This document shows, piece by piece, positions 9,501 through 21,200 of a stretch of 64,000 nt of DNA. Both the position numbers and the translations under genes were made by a program. The stretch spans positions 18,605 through 82,604 of the forward strand of contig OENT01000681.1 of NCBI GenBank assembly GCA_900239685.1, in the 5' to 3' direction. Under the pieces are notes generated by a model. That model saw only the letters and a list, made by a program, of their open reading frames with translations. It was not told the origin of the DNA and did no database searches. The stretch is from Rotaria macrura. Its lineage: Eukaryota > Rotifera > Eurotatoria > Philodinida > Philodinidae. Position 1 is the first letter of the stretch; each line of letters begins with the position of its first letter.

Positions 9501-12500
9501 CAGAAAATAGAAGATATTAGAATCATTATTGAAGGATAAAGGCCACTGAGAAGTATGATGTCGTTATGTTTCAGTTAATACAGTGTAGAGAGTCTGCTGT
9601 TTTGTTCAGTGTGAATGATGTTTTTTTTGCAATCTGTTTACTTCGTTTTGTTGAAATATGCCAAGTAACTATGTGCTTTAGTCGGAAGTAAATCTATACA
9701 CGTCGATCACTGATGGTGATGTTGATAGATGCACTACTTTGCAATCATTTCAAGCATTTGTAAACGCTGCCATTATTAATGAGACTTGTGAAACGTGTTG
9801 AATAAAAACATCTCAAGGTGTTACCTTTGTGAACGAATCACCTCTTCTATACCTCATTTGAAAATTCTCCAACTTATAAATAGCTTGTGAATCGTGACTT
9901 AAGTAAGACATTGTCTTTTAAACTCAAAATCACGATCTCCCCAAGTAGCATTAGGACAATGCGAATGTACCAAAGTTCATACGTGATACTAAAGCCAAAG
10001 ATAATTCATGCACTCTTTCTATGAAAACTAATTTTCACTCTTGACAAACAGTCCTTTCGAGAATAAAATACTTCTTCCAGTTTTTGAAAGAAAAACGTTG
10101 TTTTTGTATTTTAGTCTAACCGTTTATAAGGATTTCCAACGAGGCTGTATTCTATATTTCGAATATTCGAAGATTTATTAGATGTTGTCGATACATTTGT
10201 TATTGTTGTTTGTTCTTTCGATAGATAAGTTTCCAATAAAGCTTGAACATGTGGTAAACTATAAAAAGCAAGCATAGGTTTTCGACAGTCAGTTTATTTT
10301 GAGAACGATATCTATACTTTGCTTTATGTATAATGTTAAAAGCAAGATTTGTATCACCTCCTCTTAATGCATAAAAGATCAACGGCCATGCTGAAACACC
10401 GTCAACAAGACGATCGTCAACTGATTGTAAACGAGAGATTTTTTCATTCGATGTTATAAATGATAATAAACATCCATAAAAGTGAGTATCATCATATGTT
10501 GTTTCTAATGCCTGACGAAAACTTCGTTCAAGATAATCACGTGCACAAAGAACGATGGCACGTTGTGCACGAAATAAATCACTCCTCTGATAATCATAAT
10601 CGAAAACGCCTGACATCCATTCAGCGGCGTGCCACATATCACAGACAACCTTGAGAAGGGAAAAAGAAAATTTTCATTATGAAAACAAAACCAATCCAAT
10701 CTGTCTAGTATCTATTCACTTGTGTTTCGTAAGTCTTGGCAACATGTTTATATTGTACAATTAATTCATCCCCGTCACCAGTCCCTGATGATGTTCTTGT
10801 TTGGTTATATTTAATAAGCTTAAGTCATAAAATAGAATGGAATTGTTCTAATTGAATCAAATAATTTACTTACCGTTTGAGCATATTGCTGTTCGACAAG
10901 TGATAGATCAGAGAATATTGACGAGTGATTGTTTTGTGATGTCCAACCCTGTTGCATACAAAGTTTGAGAACAAGATTTGTAAGATGATTATCTAAACTC
11001 TCAAATATGAGTAAGGAACGTCTGATCAATTTTCATTGCAAGCTATCTAGCGTAATTTCATTTAGCTGTACATAAAATAGAAATTTTAACATAATAAACA
11101 GCGACAAGATGATTCTGTTAATCAACAAGAGTTAAAATCAAGATGAGACTAGTAAAAGTATCTTTGTCTGCTTACTATTTTCAAGAAGGAACACAAAAAA
11201 GTTTAGCTTTGAACTCTGCTTTTTCACACATGAGCTATGCTTAATTATTAACGATGAGACTTGGAAACCTATGTATCTGGGGACTATGAATTTGGCTGGA
11301 ACTATTCTGCTATATGAAACATACTTGTTTAGTTACTCTAGACACCTCGAATCAAAGGAAAATTTCAAAAGGAGAAAAGTCTTACAGATCCACAAGAGAT
11401 GTCAAAATGCAAATGCTTAGTATTCTCATTTCCGAAAAACGTAGTCTCGTGGCACGTTTATTCTGAGAAAAACAACTCATCTAGTAGTAATATAAAGTCT
11501 GTAAGAACACACACGATTCTTTTCACCATCAATTTTAAAATCTGTCGACGAAAAAATCAAGCTTTTAGTTGAACTCTTCCAAGTATTTCAACGCCTGTTT
11601 AATTCATTTATCTATCATATGATATAGAATATTTATAATTCATGCATAAGTTCTCAAATTTGCACAGTAAAATAATATTCCTCAAAAACAAACACTCTCT
11701 AAATGGAAAAGTTGAAGTTTAAAGTCGATCTTCCAAGTAAATATTCGATACACTGAATTTTTCTCGAGTTTTCTATAATTCGAAAACAATCATCAGATCT
11801 CTGTCGTTTCTATGGGACGTATAACTTACCGATTTGAAATCATAACCAGTTGGGGATGCAGTAGAATCGTTTAATACTTGACTTGTCTATTGATTAAAAA
11901 TGAGATTAATTCATGATGCAAATTAATATATAATTGCAACAAACTTTAATTGCCGATGTTGAATCATACGAGGATATTGAGCGAGGTCGAAGATCATCAG
12001 CTAGTAGACAGTTAATTAAATTTCGACGACGTTTTAAACTATCGGAAAATATTTCTTCCCAATAATCGGCGTCGGCTTGCGTCAATGACTTAAGTTAACA
12101 GTGAAAATACTAAGTTTCAATGATAATATTGCGTGTATCGTCTCAGAATATTAATTAGCAAAAGTAACTGACGTATTTCATTGATTCTCAACTGTTTCTT
12201 AGAAATACGGTACTAACTGACAACTGTTCGCACCCGTAGGTTAAGCAAAAAGTCGACACAAAGCTCATCATGACATGCAAAAAACTATATATAGAATGGC
12301 AAAAACTTAATGATCAGATAATTAGAATGAAATTCTTTGATGTGCAGATGATACTTTTTGTATGACAATATTCTTTAACGATATGATACATATCTTTAGA
12401 GGGTGCCAAATACTATCGGTTTGATCATTTCTACATAGTACTCTTTAAGAATGCAATCAAAACTAAGCATTGAAATAGAGCCTGTACAAGAAATATTTCA

Positions 12501-12727
12501 TAATAAGAATATCTTATTACCTGCTGTGTTAAGTATTCGAATTGTTCGTCATTAAAATTTGCTCGTTCACCTTTTAAGTAGGCATCCAGTTCATTTTCAT
12601 TATTAACTTTTGTCAATCGATTTGTTGGTTTTACTGTGTATGTCGATGCAGATGTTGCTTCGATGGCTGCTAATTTCTTTTCTATACTTGTTAAATTGAA
12701 TAGAGCGGACGGTGTTGATAGAAACAT
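6561..12727 (-). CDS. NUP93: nuclear pore scaffold protein Nup93 (Nic96 family)
   Basis: Inner-ring nucleoporin of the nuclear pore complex; in animals it anchors the Nup205/188, Nup155 and Nup62 modules. Ten minus-strand exons join in consistent phase: 12521-12727, 11945-12088, 11830-11886, 10874-10999, 10720-10818, 10318-10649, 10121-10258, 8814-9490, 6887-7347, 6561-6824. They give about 834 residues against 819 in human. Landmarks matching the family are SDMW-like VVCDMWHAAEW, PLIFYALRGGDTNLAFNIIHKA (core), NPYKRAVICILDR, EQPYRYARVLLLCGAFESAC, DYFLLLDIYAFVDYY and the C-terminal LAEFAHMQSQ. The first exon aligns with human residue ~60 onward and its ATG follows an AG, so an upstream N-terminal exon is probably missing from this model. 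The start of exon 4 is uncertain: an alternative acceptor at about 11057 would read a TGA at 11033-11035. The 7348-8813 intron is unusually long. Confidence 0.92.
8094..8321 (+). other. open frame inside NUP93 intron, antisense
   Basis: A 75-codon plus-strand frame with protein-like composition (SKPIFIVNSSMASQLFPP, then AKVKLYPYKGSFHG), lying in the 1.47-kb NUP93 intron. The order hydrophobic strand, P-rich loop, helix, strand and a final FHG weakly recalls the C-terminus of alpha/beta-hydrolases. There is no upstream exon or signal, so it could be an inserted gene fragment or chance. Low confidence. Confidence 0.2.
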
Positions 12728-13500
12728 CTACAATACAAAGAAGATTCTTGAACTATAGTTCATTTTAAAAGCAGCACTTTTCAATCTTTCCCTGATTGAT
12801 ATTACTTTGATAATAGATAAGACCCTATTGAACATCAGTTGTCTACGTCGAGTTCGAATATCAATGAAGATTGAACTGTTGGATACAACTTCGAAAATTG
12901 AGGGAAACAAATTGAACGAGAATTTTCCTTGCCGTTAGGAAGAGATATTTAGTTGCTACTAAGTCTTCTACATGGATTAACTATATGTAGTGACTTGTTC
13001 TGAAAATCTCCATTTTTATCCAAAATCGAATCAGGCAACTATAGTCAGTTCAATAAGAACGAGTGTAAACATTCAGAAAGTGATCCTATACCACAATTTC
13101 GAACAACAACACTAAAGAAATCTTGGCTTTACACTTTCAATTGTAAAAAAATTTCATTTCAGTTATTTCACGTGTATGAGACATAACCATTGGTCAACGT
13201 AAGAGTCAATCATAACAATGCGCTGGCAGGTCTATGTTTATAAGATGACAGATGTATGAAAAAAAATCCAAAACGTTCTGATTTCAACAAATTGTATGAA
13301 TGGTTTTTAAATTTAAATGGAAAATTTTATGGAAGTGTTTTCATTGGTTGACAAGTGATGCAAAGAAAAACAAATCAATCAATCAATTCGATCTATTGTA
13401 TTATTTATTTTTATCTATTTTTGATTAGACGTAACAAAGGAATTATTCATATTCGTGTGTATTTCAGATTACTTTTTTTATTCACAAAATTTAAAATACC
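12728..13500. promoter_or_regulatory. shared upstream region between NUP93 and LASP genes
   Basis: About 0.77 kb separates the first recognised NUP93 exon (minus) from the LASP start codon (plus). It must hold both promoters, 5' untranslated exons and probably the missing N-terminal NUP93 exon. No individual promoter element is clear. Confidence 0.4.
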
Positions 13501-15007
13501 ATGTCAGTTGTACAAAATAAAAAATGTGGTAAATGCGAAAAAATTGTCTATCCAACCGAAGAAATCAAATGCCTTGATAAAGTAAGTTGTTTGATATTGT
13601 TTCATGTCATTGTTCCTAATTTGATTCGATCATTTTGAGATTAGACAATAAGGTAATATCTGTGTGAAGTCTATTTTTGTGATTATCTTTCTGTCAAATA
13701 AATTTCCTTTCGCTTTATACAAAACAAAAAATTGTGCATGATTTACTCCACATGCTAATATAATGCTTTTCTTTCTTTTTTTTCCTCTAAATGATGTACT
13801 GTTTCTAATCATACACCTATCTGATTCTAGTTTTGGCATAAAGGATGTTTAAAATGTACAGTATGCGGAATGACTCTCAATGTAAAAAATGTTAAAGGTT
13901 ACGAGAAAATGCCTTATTGTCATGTGTATGTATTGCTGATTGATGCGTTTGTTTTTGCTTGAACTATGATTCCAATAAGTAAAACTGTGCCGTCTCTTTT
14001 TTTCTTAGACATTATCCACAACCGAAACCAACAGTTGTCGTTGACAATCCTGAAATGCAACGTATTCGATTATTGACAGATATTCAAAGCAATGTAAGCA
14101 CGTATAGTTCGAATAGCATAGAGTCTTAGTAAATATTTATGTCTAGGCCAAATATCATGAAGACTTTAATAAAAGTAAAGGAAAATTCACAGTAGTAGCT
14201 GACGATCCAGCTATAACACGAGCTAAAGAACACCAACGTATTGCTAGTCAAGCTGAATACACAGGCAAACGAAAGGATAGTTCATCACAAATACTTTCTC
14301 ATGGTAAATCGAAGTATTTTCGAAAAGGGAAAAGTTGTTCATCTCGGGGTGAGTTTGTTGTTTCTTCTAGAGATTAATAAAAGTAGCAATGGTTCCAATC
14401 GTGGATGCACATCATCGGAGCCGAGAGTAGGCCGTGGTAAGTCAATGACTTTCAATTAAGGTTTCTAAATTTCGATGAAATGAATTTAGTTGCCGATTAT
14501 GATCCAATAAATGATAATCGTGGTTCATTATCACGTGGTTATGAACCAACATCAAAAGCAATGCAAACTACAAGTAACTAATTGAACTTGTTATTTGATC
14601 TTCTAGTGAATCGCATTTGTTTGTGTATTTAGAATTTGAGATTAACCAAACGAGTATGTGTAAAGAGGATAATAACAATAATAATGGAAATAATACTCAT
14701 CATGATTCAATTCATTCTCATGGTGATGGACAAACAACGGCATTGGTAAATAATTGTTTTTCTTTTGAAAAATGCAAAGGAAAACTAAACGAAAATCTCT
14801 TATGCTTATATTATTTTGTTCTACATATAGATGAAAGTTCGTGCACTTTATTCCTATACAGCTGCTGAATCAGATGAAATCAGTTTTACGGAAGGTGATA
14901 CAATCATCGATTGTGAACACATTGATGCTGGTTGGATGCTAGGACGTCATCCTTTAACAGGCAAACAAGGGTTACTTCCATCAAATTATGTTGAAATAAT
15001 TGGTTGA
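13501..15007 (+). CDS. LASP1: LIM and SH3 domain protein (LASP family)
   Basis: Cytoskeletal adaptor that binds F-actin and proline-rich partners at adhesion sites. Eight exons in consistent phase: 13501-13581, 13831-13925, 14009-14093, 14147-14303, 14371-14436, 14490-14573, 14633-14745, 14831-15007, giving about 285 residues (human LASP1 261). The LIM domain is at residues 9-60, with all zinc ligands visible: C9, C12, H30, C33, C36, C39, C57, H60. It is followed by nebulin-type sequence ([14 protein letters not shown] and [15 protein letters not shown]), with a second repeat only partly preserved (SQAEYTGK). A Ser/Asn/His-rich linker comes next, then a C-terminal SH3 domain ([32 protein letters not shown]). 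Symbol assigned by domain order; a nebulette/LIM-nebulin relative is possible, but bdelloids may have only one such gene type. Confidence 0.93.
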
Positions 15008-16628
15008 GAATGAAAAGAATTCTTTGTTTTTGTTTTCATTTATTGGGATTTTGATTTATTTCTCATAGAGAGTCTCATTGTAAATATATTGTTTTTACTC
15101 TAAGACAGGGTACTATTATCATTCTCTTGCTTATCCATCGTCTTTTGCCGTGTGCATGTGTGTTATGAAAATTATTGTAAGAACTCTTAGGGATGAACAA
15201 GGTGTTATTTGCTTTTTTTTCTTTTTTACTACAAGGAAAAAGAAATAACAAGAATAAAAAAAGATTCTTAATAAAGTTCAATAGTTTTTGAATATTTTGT
15301 TTTGTTTTTAATCCTGATCAAATCATAAATTATTGATAGAATGCAATAAATTACTTTCACTAAGGAATTTTTAATTTCCCGAAGAATATGAATTCGACGA
15401 TGAAAATTCAATGGATAAATCCACTAGATGAATTATCAATCTTGATCATAAATATAATTGTACATTAAATCAAACATTCTAAGACAAGTGTATGTTGTTG
15501 TTTCAATTGTGTACACCTTGTCTCTTCGACTTCCGATCCAGAATACATAACAGTGCACACGCTGATCTATATATATATCGCTAAATTTGCTGCATTGTTT
15601 ACAATCGAAGTAAATCTATCGTATTTTAAATCTTAATCTCATAATATTTGTATTGATAGGTTTTTTTTAATCAAAAGAAGATATTTTCGATTTCCACATT
15701 TCTGGTTTTTTCCTCTTACATATGTACAAAAGACAAATCCTTTTATAATACAGCATTGAGTTCGATGGATACCTTCATATGTATAATTTAATTTAGGGAT
15801 TTTCTATTGATTCATCTGAAAAGAATTTTGTTGATTTCTCTTCTTTCTATACGAACGAACATTAACGAGTAGGCTGCTTTTTTTTATTTACAAAATTGGA
15901 TCATGATATTTAAATAAAATATTCTATATTTTGATTTTAAGCAAGATGACTCTTCTTATTAATTTATTTGATTGTAAATAAGAATGTTTTTTCTTGTTTC
16001 TTGCCAACATGATTTATATTTCAAGCATTATTTCGACATGCGAACATAAGAACAACTCGACGTCCGGAAGCCATATTCGTATCGTTCTTAATATTTGTTG
16101 ATTTCATCATGTAGCTCTTGTCTTTCTCTCTTTAATTTATTAATAAATCAAAATACTTACAAAACGAATAAGAGTCAATAGGAGAATTCGATAGGGTAAA
16201 ATAATTTTATCTGTTGATTTTCATCGATCGTTTTTTTTCTGTTCGTTCAATTTCGATGTACCTGACGTGTATAATTCGGTTATTATTTTCATGTGTAGCT
16301 TAAATAAATGCAAGAAATATATTTTGTGTACATAATGTTATTTATGTTGTGTGTTGTGAAAAGAATTTTAAATAGATTGGCGGTGTTAAATAAATTAATC
16401 AACACTTGAGAAAACTTTTTTTATACCGGTAAAACGCAATTTTGACCGACAACAAGCGTACGAATACAAAACAGGCAAAGAAAACAACATTTTCAGTTTT
16501 TTGTGTGCTTGAAAAGACACATCGGCAATTAACAAACACGATTCTTATTATCAAAGGTAAATCAGAAAGAAATTCTTCATAAGATAAGATAAAATATCGA
16601 GATAAAACATACAAATGTGCACACTTTT
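15008..16628. other. LASP 3' region and AT-rich spacer
   Basis: Contains LASP 3' sequence with AATAAA signals at 15253-15258 and 15270-15275, then AT-rich DNA. No other gene recognised. Confidence 0.5.
15253..15275 (+). terminator. LASP polyadenylation signals
   Basis: Two AATAAA hexamers 246 and 263 bases after the stop codon. Confidence 0.5.
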
Positions 16629-18167
16629 ATGATAGGTCAACGGGGAATAAATATGAACGTCATAGATATTGATTCACATTTATCATATCTGCGTCATGTA
16701 ACCAATGGTCATCAACAAAAACGAAAGATGTCGATTAGTACGAATTCTAAAACCCCGAATTCATCGTTATCATCGTCATCGATGACGTCTTCAAACAAAT
16801 CAAAGCAATTCAATTCCATGCCCTTGTTAATTCAGCTGTGTATTCATTCAGATGAAAATTATGCATATCGTAAAATGCGTTCACTACTTTCAGCAAGTTA
16901 TTCGAATTCGCCTAACGTACATGATGAATTTGGTTGCAATGTACTCATGTATTGTCTTCGTTATCAACGTTATAAATTACTTGAATTATTATTAGATGAA
17001 ACATGTTTTGATCTAAATCTTCATGCAAAAGATCAACAAGGAAATACGGTTCTTCATTATGCTATTTTCTATGGGGGACATGAGAAAAACATGATTGACA
17101 AATTAATTGACAAATATAATAAATTTGCCATTGATGTTGACGCAAGAAATAATTATGGTTTTACTCCATTACTGCTAGGTAAGAAAATCGTCAACACTGA
17201 TTGAGTCATTGACGGTGGATCCATTTTGAGTAGTAGTACTCTTGCCATGATACACGCATGTATTTTAAGTCTGTAGTGACAATAAAATGATGAAATGATA
17301 TATTTAATTTCTGACACATTTTTGAAAAAAATTGCAATAAGTGAAACGAGACCGAGCTTCTTCTAGGCTTCATGATTTACCATTGATTTATTTGTTTATA
17401 TATTTATAGCTGCTTATTGTGGGCGATACGATTTTGTTTTAAGTTTATTAACAAAGTCCGATGCATCACCCTTTGTTCGTGATTATTATCGATTTAAAAG
17501 TCTGTTCGATTTTATTGATATCGACATGAAGCGCAGAGAAACTTTGAATCTAAGTCAGAATAGGTATGCTAAGAAAAAAAGAATTCAAGTTGTCATTATT
17601 ATTAAAGAATTCTGTGTATTTTTATTTAGTCATCGAACTCCTCTATTGAATTCAGAATCAAGAAATGCGCCAATGCAACAGTATCGAACTATTTCACGAC
17701 AAGAAACTGTGCCTCACATAATTCACCACAGGACCAATAGGAATTTCTTTGAAACTATTTTGCCTCAAATTGTTCAGGACCGATCAGATATGCTACGTTC
17801 ATCGATTATCAAAATGTACGATTTCGAATATTTGTCTTCTGATTTGATACATCTTCTAAATTATTTAAATCAACGATATCCACGCATCAAAACTCTACCA
17901 GCACAAGACGACTCACAAACTACAATACGAAAATCAATACAGCTTGACCTTCACAGAGAAAATTCTAAAGCAAATGTACATCAAATTTTAAATTTATTCG
18001 ATCCTAATTTAAGATTGAAAGTAACAAATGCTGAAAAATTGCCGGCGATGGGTAAAAATCCGATGGGACTTAAACGGTTCGGTACTAAAATAACATCAAT
18101 GGCTTCATTTTCTCGAGTGCGAGTCGACAAAAAACGTCCTTCAATCGTAGCAAACAGTAAGAAATAA
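16629..18167 (+). CDS. ankyrin-repeat protein, uncharacterised
   Basis: Three exons in consistent phase: 16629-17178, 17410-17563 and 17630-18167, giving about 413 residues. The N-terminal 60 residues are Ser/Thr/Lys-rich and probably disordered. Around residues 95-205 come three to four ankyrin-like repeats: DEFGCNVLMYCLRYQRYKLL, QQGNTVLHYAIFYGG and NNYGFTPLLLAAYCGRYDFV, each with the G-x-TxLxxA pattern, followed by DASPFVRDYYRFKS. The C-terminal 180 residues have no known domain and end in a basic tail rich in Lys and Arg. The second exon joins the third ankyrin repeat exactly. ATG 16629 is the first in frame; 16653 is an alternative. Ankyrin repeats mediate protein binding; no specific partner can be inferred. 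Confidence 0.85.
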
Positions 18168-18183
18168 AAAGCAAAACAAACAA

Positions 18184-18186
<3 letters not shown>

Positions 18187-18218
<32 letters not shown>
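18187..18218. repeat. (TA)n microsatellite
   Basis: Sixteen TA dinucleotides, about 20 bases after the ankyrin gene stop codon. Confidence 0.95.
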
Positions 18219-18220
<2 letters not shown>

Positions 18221-21200
18221 TCGAAAGGGAATTATTTTTTAATAATAAAAACAATTCCAGTTTAATGATTTTCAAATGCTTGTAATTCATTACTCTTCAT
18301 TCTTTAGTGTTACGTTTGTTGAAAAAAAAAACAATGATTTTTTTGTTGTTATTGATTGTCATTTAGAATTATTATTCATCACGGTCATAGTAGCTCTATT
18401 CTAATGATGTTCAACATACGAGTAAAATATGTTCATAAACGAATCGGATAACCTCGAAATATCCTATCATAGAAAACGTTTTCTTCCGTGTTCGTCTCCA
18501 TTATATAATAGAAAAAATTAATTTCGTAGATTCTGAAGGAAAAACAACGAAAGAAGAAATTTATTCTACGAAACGAAAAACCATCAACATGAGCAAAGTA
18601 AGCCACAAAGAAATGTTTTTTTTTTTAGTATTAGAAAGAAGTATTCATTCGTTAATGATTTGTAAAACTTATGTGAACTTTCCTGTTGCTTTTTGATAGT
18701 GCAAAAAAAGAAGGTAACGACATCGAACGAAACGCGAACTGAAGCATTCTCTGAGATTTGAAGATAGAACACAAAGAATCCAAAAGACAACGCCGTGATA
18801 TCATTGAAGCGTTTCAAACTAAATTTCTGTCATGAATTCATTGTTTCAGTTTATAAACAGAATAAAAAGAGATAACTACTAAAATTTTCAACCAGAAAAT
18901 AATATATTGAAAAGTAAATGACATTTGTGCTCGATAATAGAATACGCATGTCTCGTAAAGTCGAAATCGATCTAGTCGTAATCAATGAAAGTGCACGAAG
19001 AAAACATTAATGTCACATAAGCTTTATGATATGTCCGAACTAGCAATATATTGCATGTGTAAGTTAACCGTTCGCGTCTCAATTTCATCATCGATAAAAC
19101 GGATGCACTTGAAATATACCAAAATCAACTTCTTTTTTCAGTGCTCATCGGCAAGTAAACAGTAGAAAAGCAACAAGAAGGCATATGATCAATTTGCGGT
19201 CATTGGGCTCAATAAGAAATATTCCATAGAGTGTGATGGCATATCTTTGATTTTTGATTATAAGCTAGAGAAATGCCTTTCAGCCATTGTATGTTAAGTG
19301 ATGAAGATTTTTCTAAAATTTCAGTCTTTTACATTATCTATAATTACAGCTTGAATGACAGTATTTCAGTATAACATTTTGCCGATACATTGCTCAAATA
19401 ATGATCGTACTTACTTGAAAATTTCACCGGTAAAAACTCATTTTTTCTCGAAATATTAAAATCGAGATTGAAACAGAAATCTTCTACTTTTCAACTAGAA
19501 TATTGATAGTTTTTACCATTCTAATGCGTAGCTTTATCATGAAGATATGAGTTTTTGACGATGAAATTTTTCCAATGTCTACTTGAATATTAGACGTATG
19601 TCTATATGTAATACTTGCATTCGGCTTATAGATAAAGCTCATATAATGGATTGATACTCTATTTGAAATTCTCGTAATTCTAAAGACAAAAAGAAACAAG
19701 ATTTTTCTCACTGTCACATATAAAGTGTTCAATGTCGATAACTAACAATCCAGTAGGTTTAATGGACAACAATTTTACAGTGGAAATTGTTTCCTCGTAA
19801 CATAATCGTCTACAGACAGATAAATGAATGTTTACATGAGTTGTGCATATGTCTTTACTTCAATAAGACTTCATTGCTACGAAGTTTTGAAAGTACACTT
19901 TTTCACAGAAAACCATTTTCTTTTATTTGTTTATTTAATTACTTTCATATATCACATTGAACTGACGTCATACCTATCCATCCGTCGGTGCAACCTTCTG
20001 TCTCAGAAACGGTTTTCTTTTATGCCAAAGTAATCTGATCGATGTTTGTCTTCTTGAGTATGTAACGCGACGAATATGATTGTTATATTCCTAATGAATG
20101 TTCGACGAATCCTTGTCACAATAATCTTATTGTGTATTCACCAAAAACAGGATGTTTATAGCGGATATGGAAAGGAAATACTTCTAATCTTAAGAAAGAT
20201 TTGTCTTTGCTCAGCGAATTCTCGATGAGGTCTTTGTTATCTACGCATCGGTTCTAAAAAAAAAACAAGTTATGGTGTTTTCCTCACCATCTGCACAAGT
20301 GGTCCCCTCAAAGCTTCAATAATTCAATAAGTTATTTACATGAAATACTTTCATCATTATCCATGACACATATGTTCTACGAGGCTTTGATGTACTTAAT
20401 GATTCGATAAATAACAGTGTTTATTCTGTTGCAACTACACATTCTTCATATCACTGACTGTTTCAAAGCATGCAGATACTGATATCCTTCTATGACAGTC
20501 AATTGCAATAATCATGCGACAAAAACTTGTACGATTTCATACTCTGTAGTCCGATGCTCGAGCTATGTGGTGCTGAAAGATCACTTATAGATTATTGTTT
20601 TCTTTTCATATTCTGGAACATACTGGCAATTGGCTATGTAAATTGTTTGAATAGGAAACAGTATAATGGAAAGAATTCATCGATTAATCTTCCCGTGATT
20701 GGAGTAATACACGCGTATATTGCTTTTCTAAAGTACATATATGTAGTGTACATTTCTCTTAAACTTAACTGCAAAAAAGAACAGTGTTTGCCATGCATTA
20801 ACAAATAAAATAAATGTTTTGTTGATATAAAATTGTTTTAAATAAATATTGTAAAAATGGTTTCATACAATAGATATGTTTGTTTTATGTCTTAAACCTT
20901 GACATATGTTTATATAAAGAACATAGTTAGAAAATGAGATTATATATTGGAATATAAGACTTCTTCGTAAAGATATTTTTAGTGAATCTATGTTCTCTGT
21001 TATCTGCCGATGATTGCTAGTTTCGACGTTGTTATTTTTCTCCCCTATAAACATGTTTCACATTCTCTGTGATTTCAAACAAAGCGAATGATGATTATGG
21101 GTTTTTATTTCAACAAGTGCGGGTTCAAAAAGTTTGCTGTTTCCTCTTTACTCTTTTCTAAAAGTTAAGTTGATATCATTCGCCTTCCGCAAGTTAGTTC

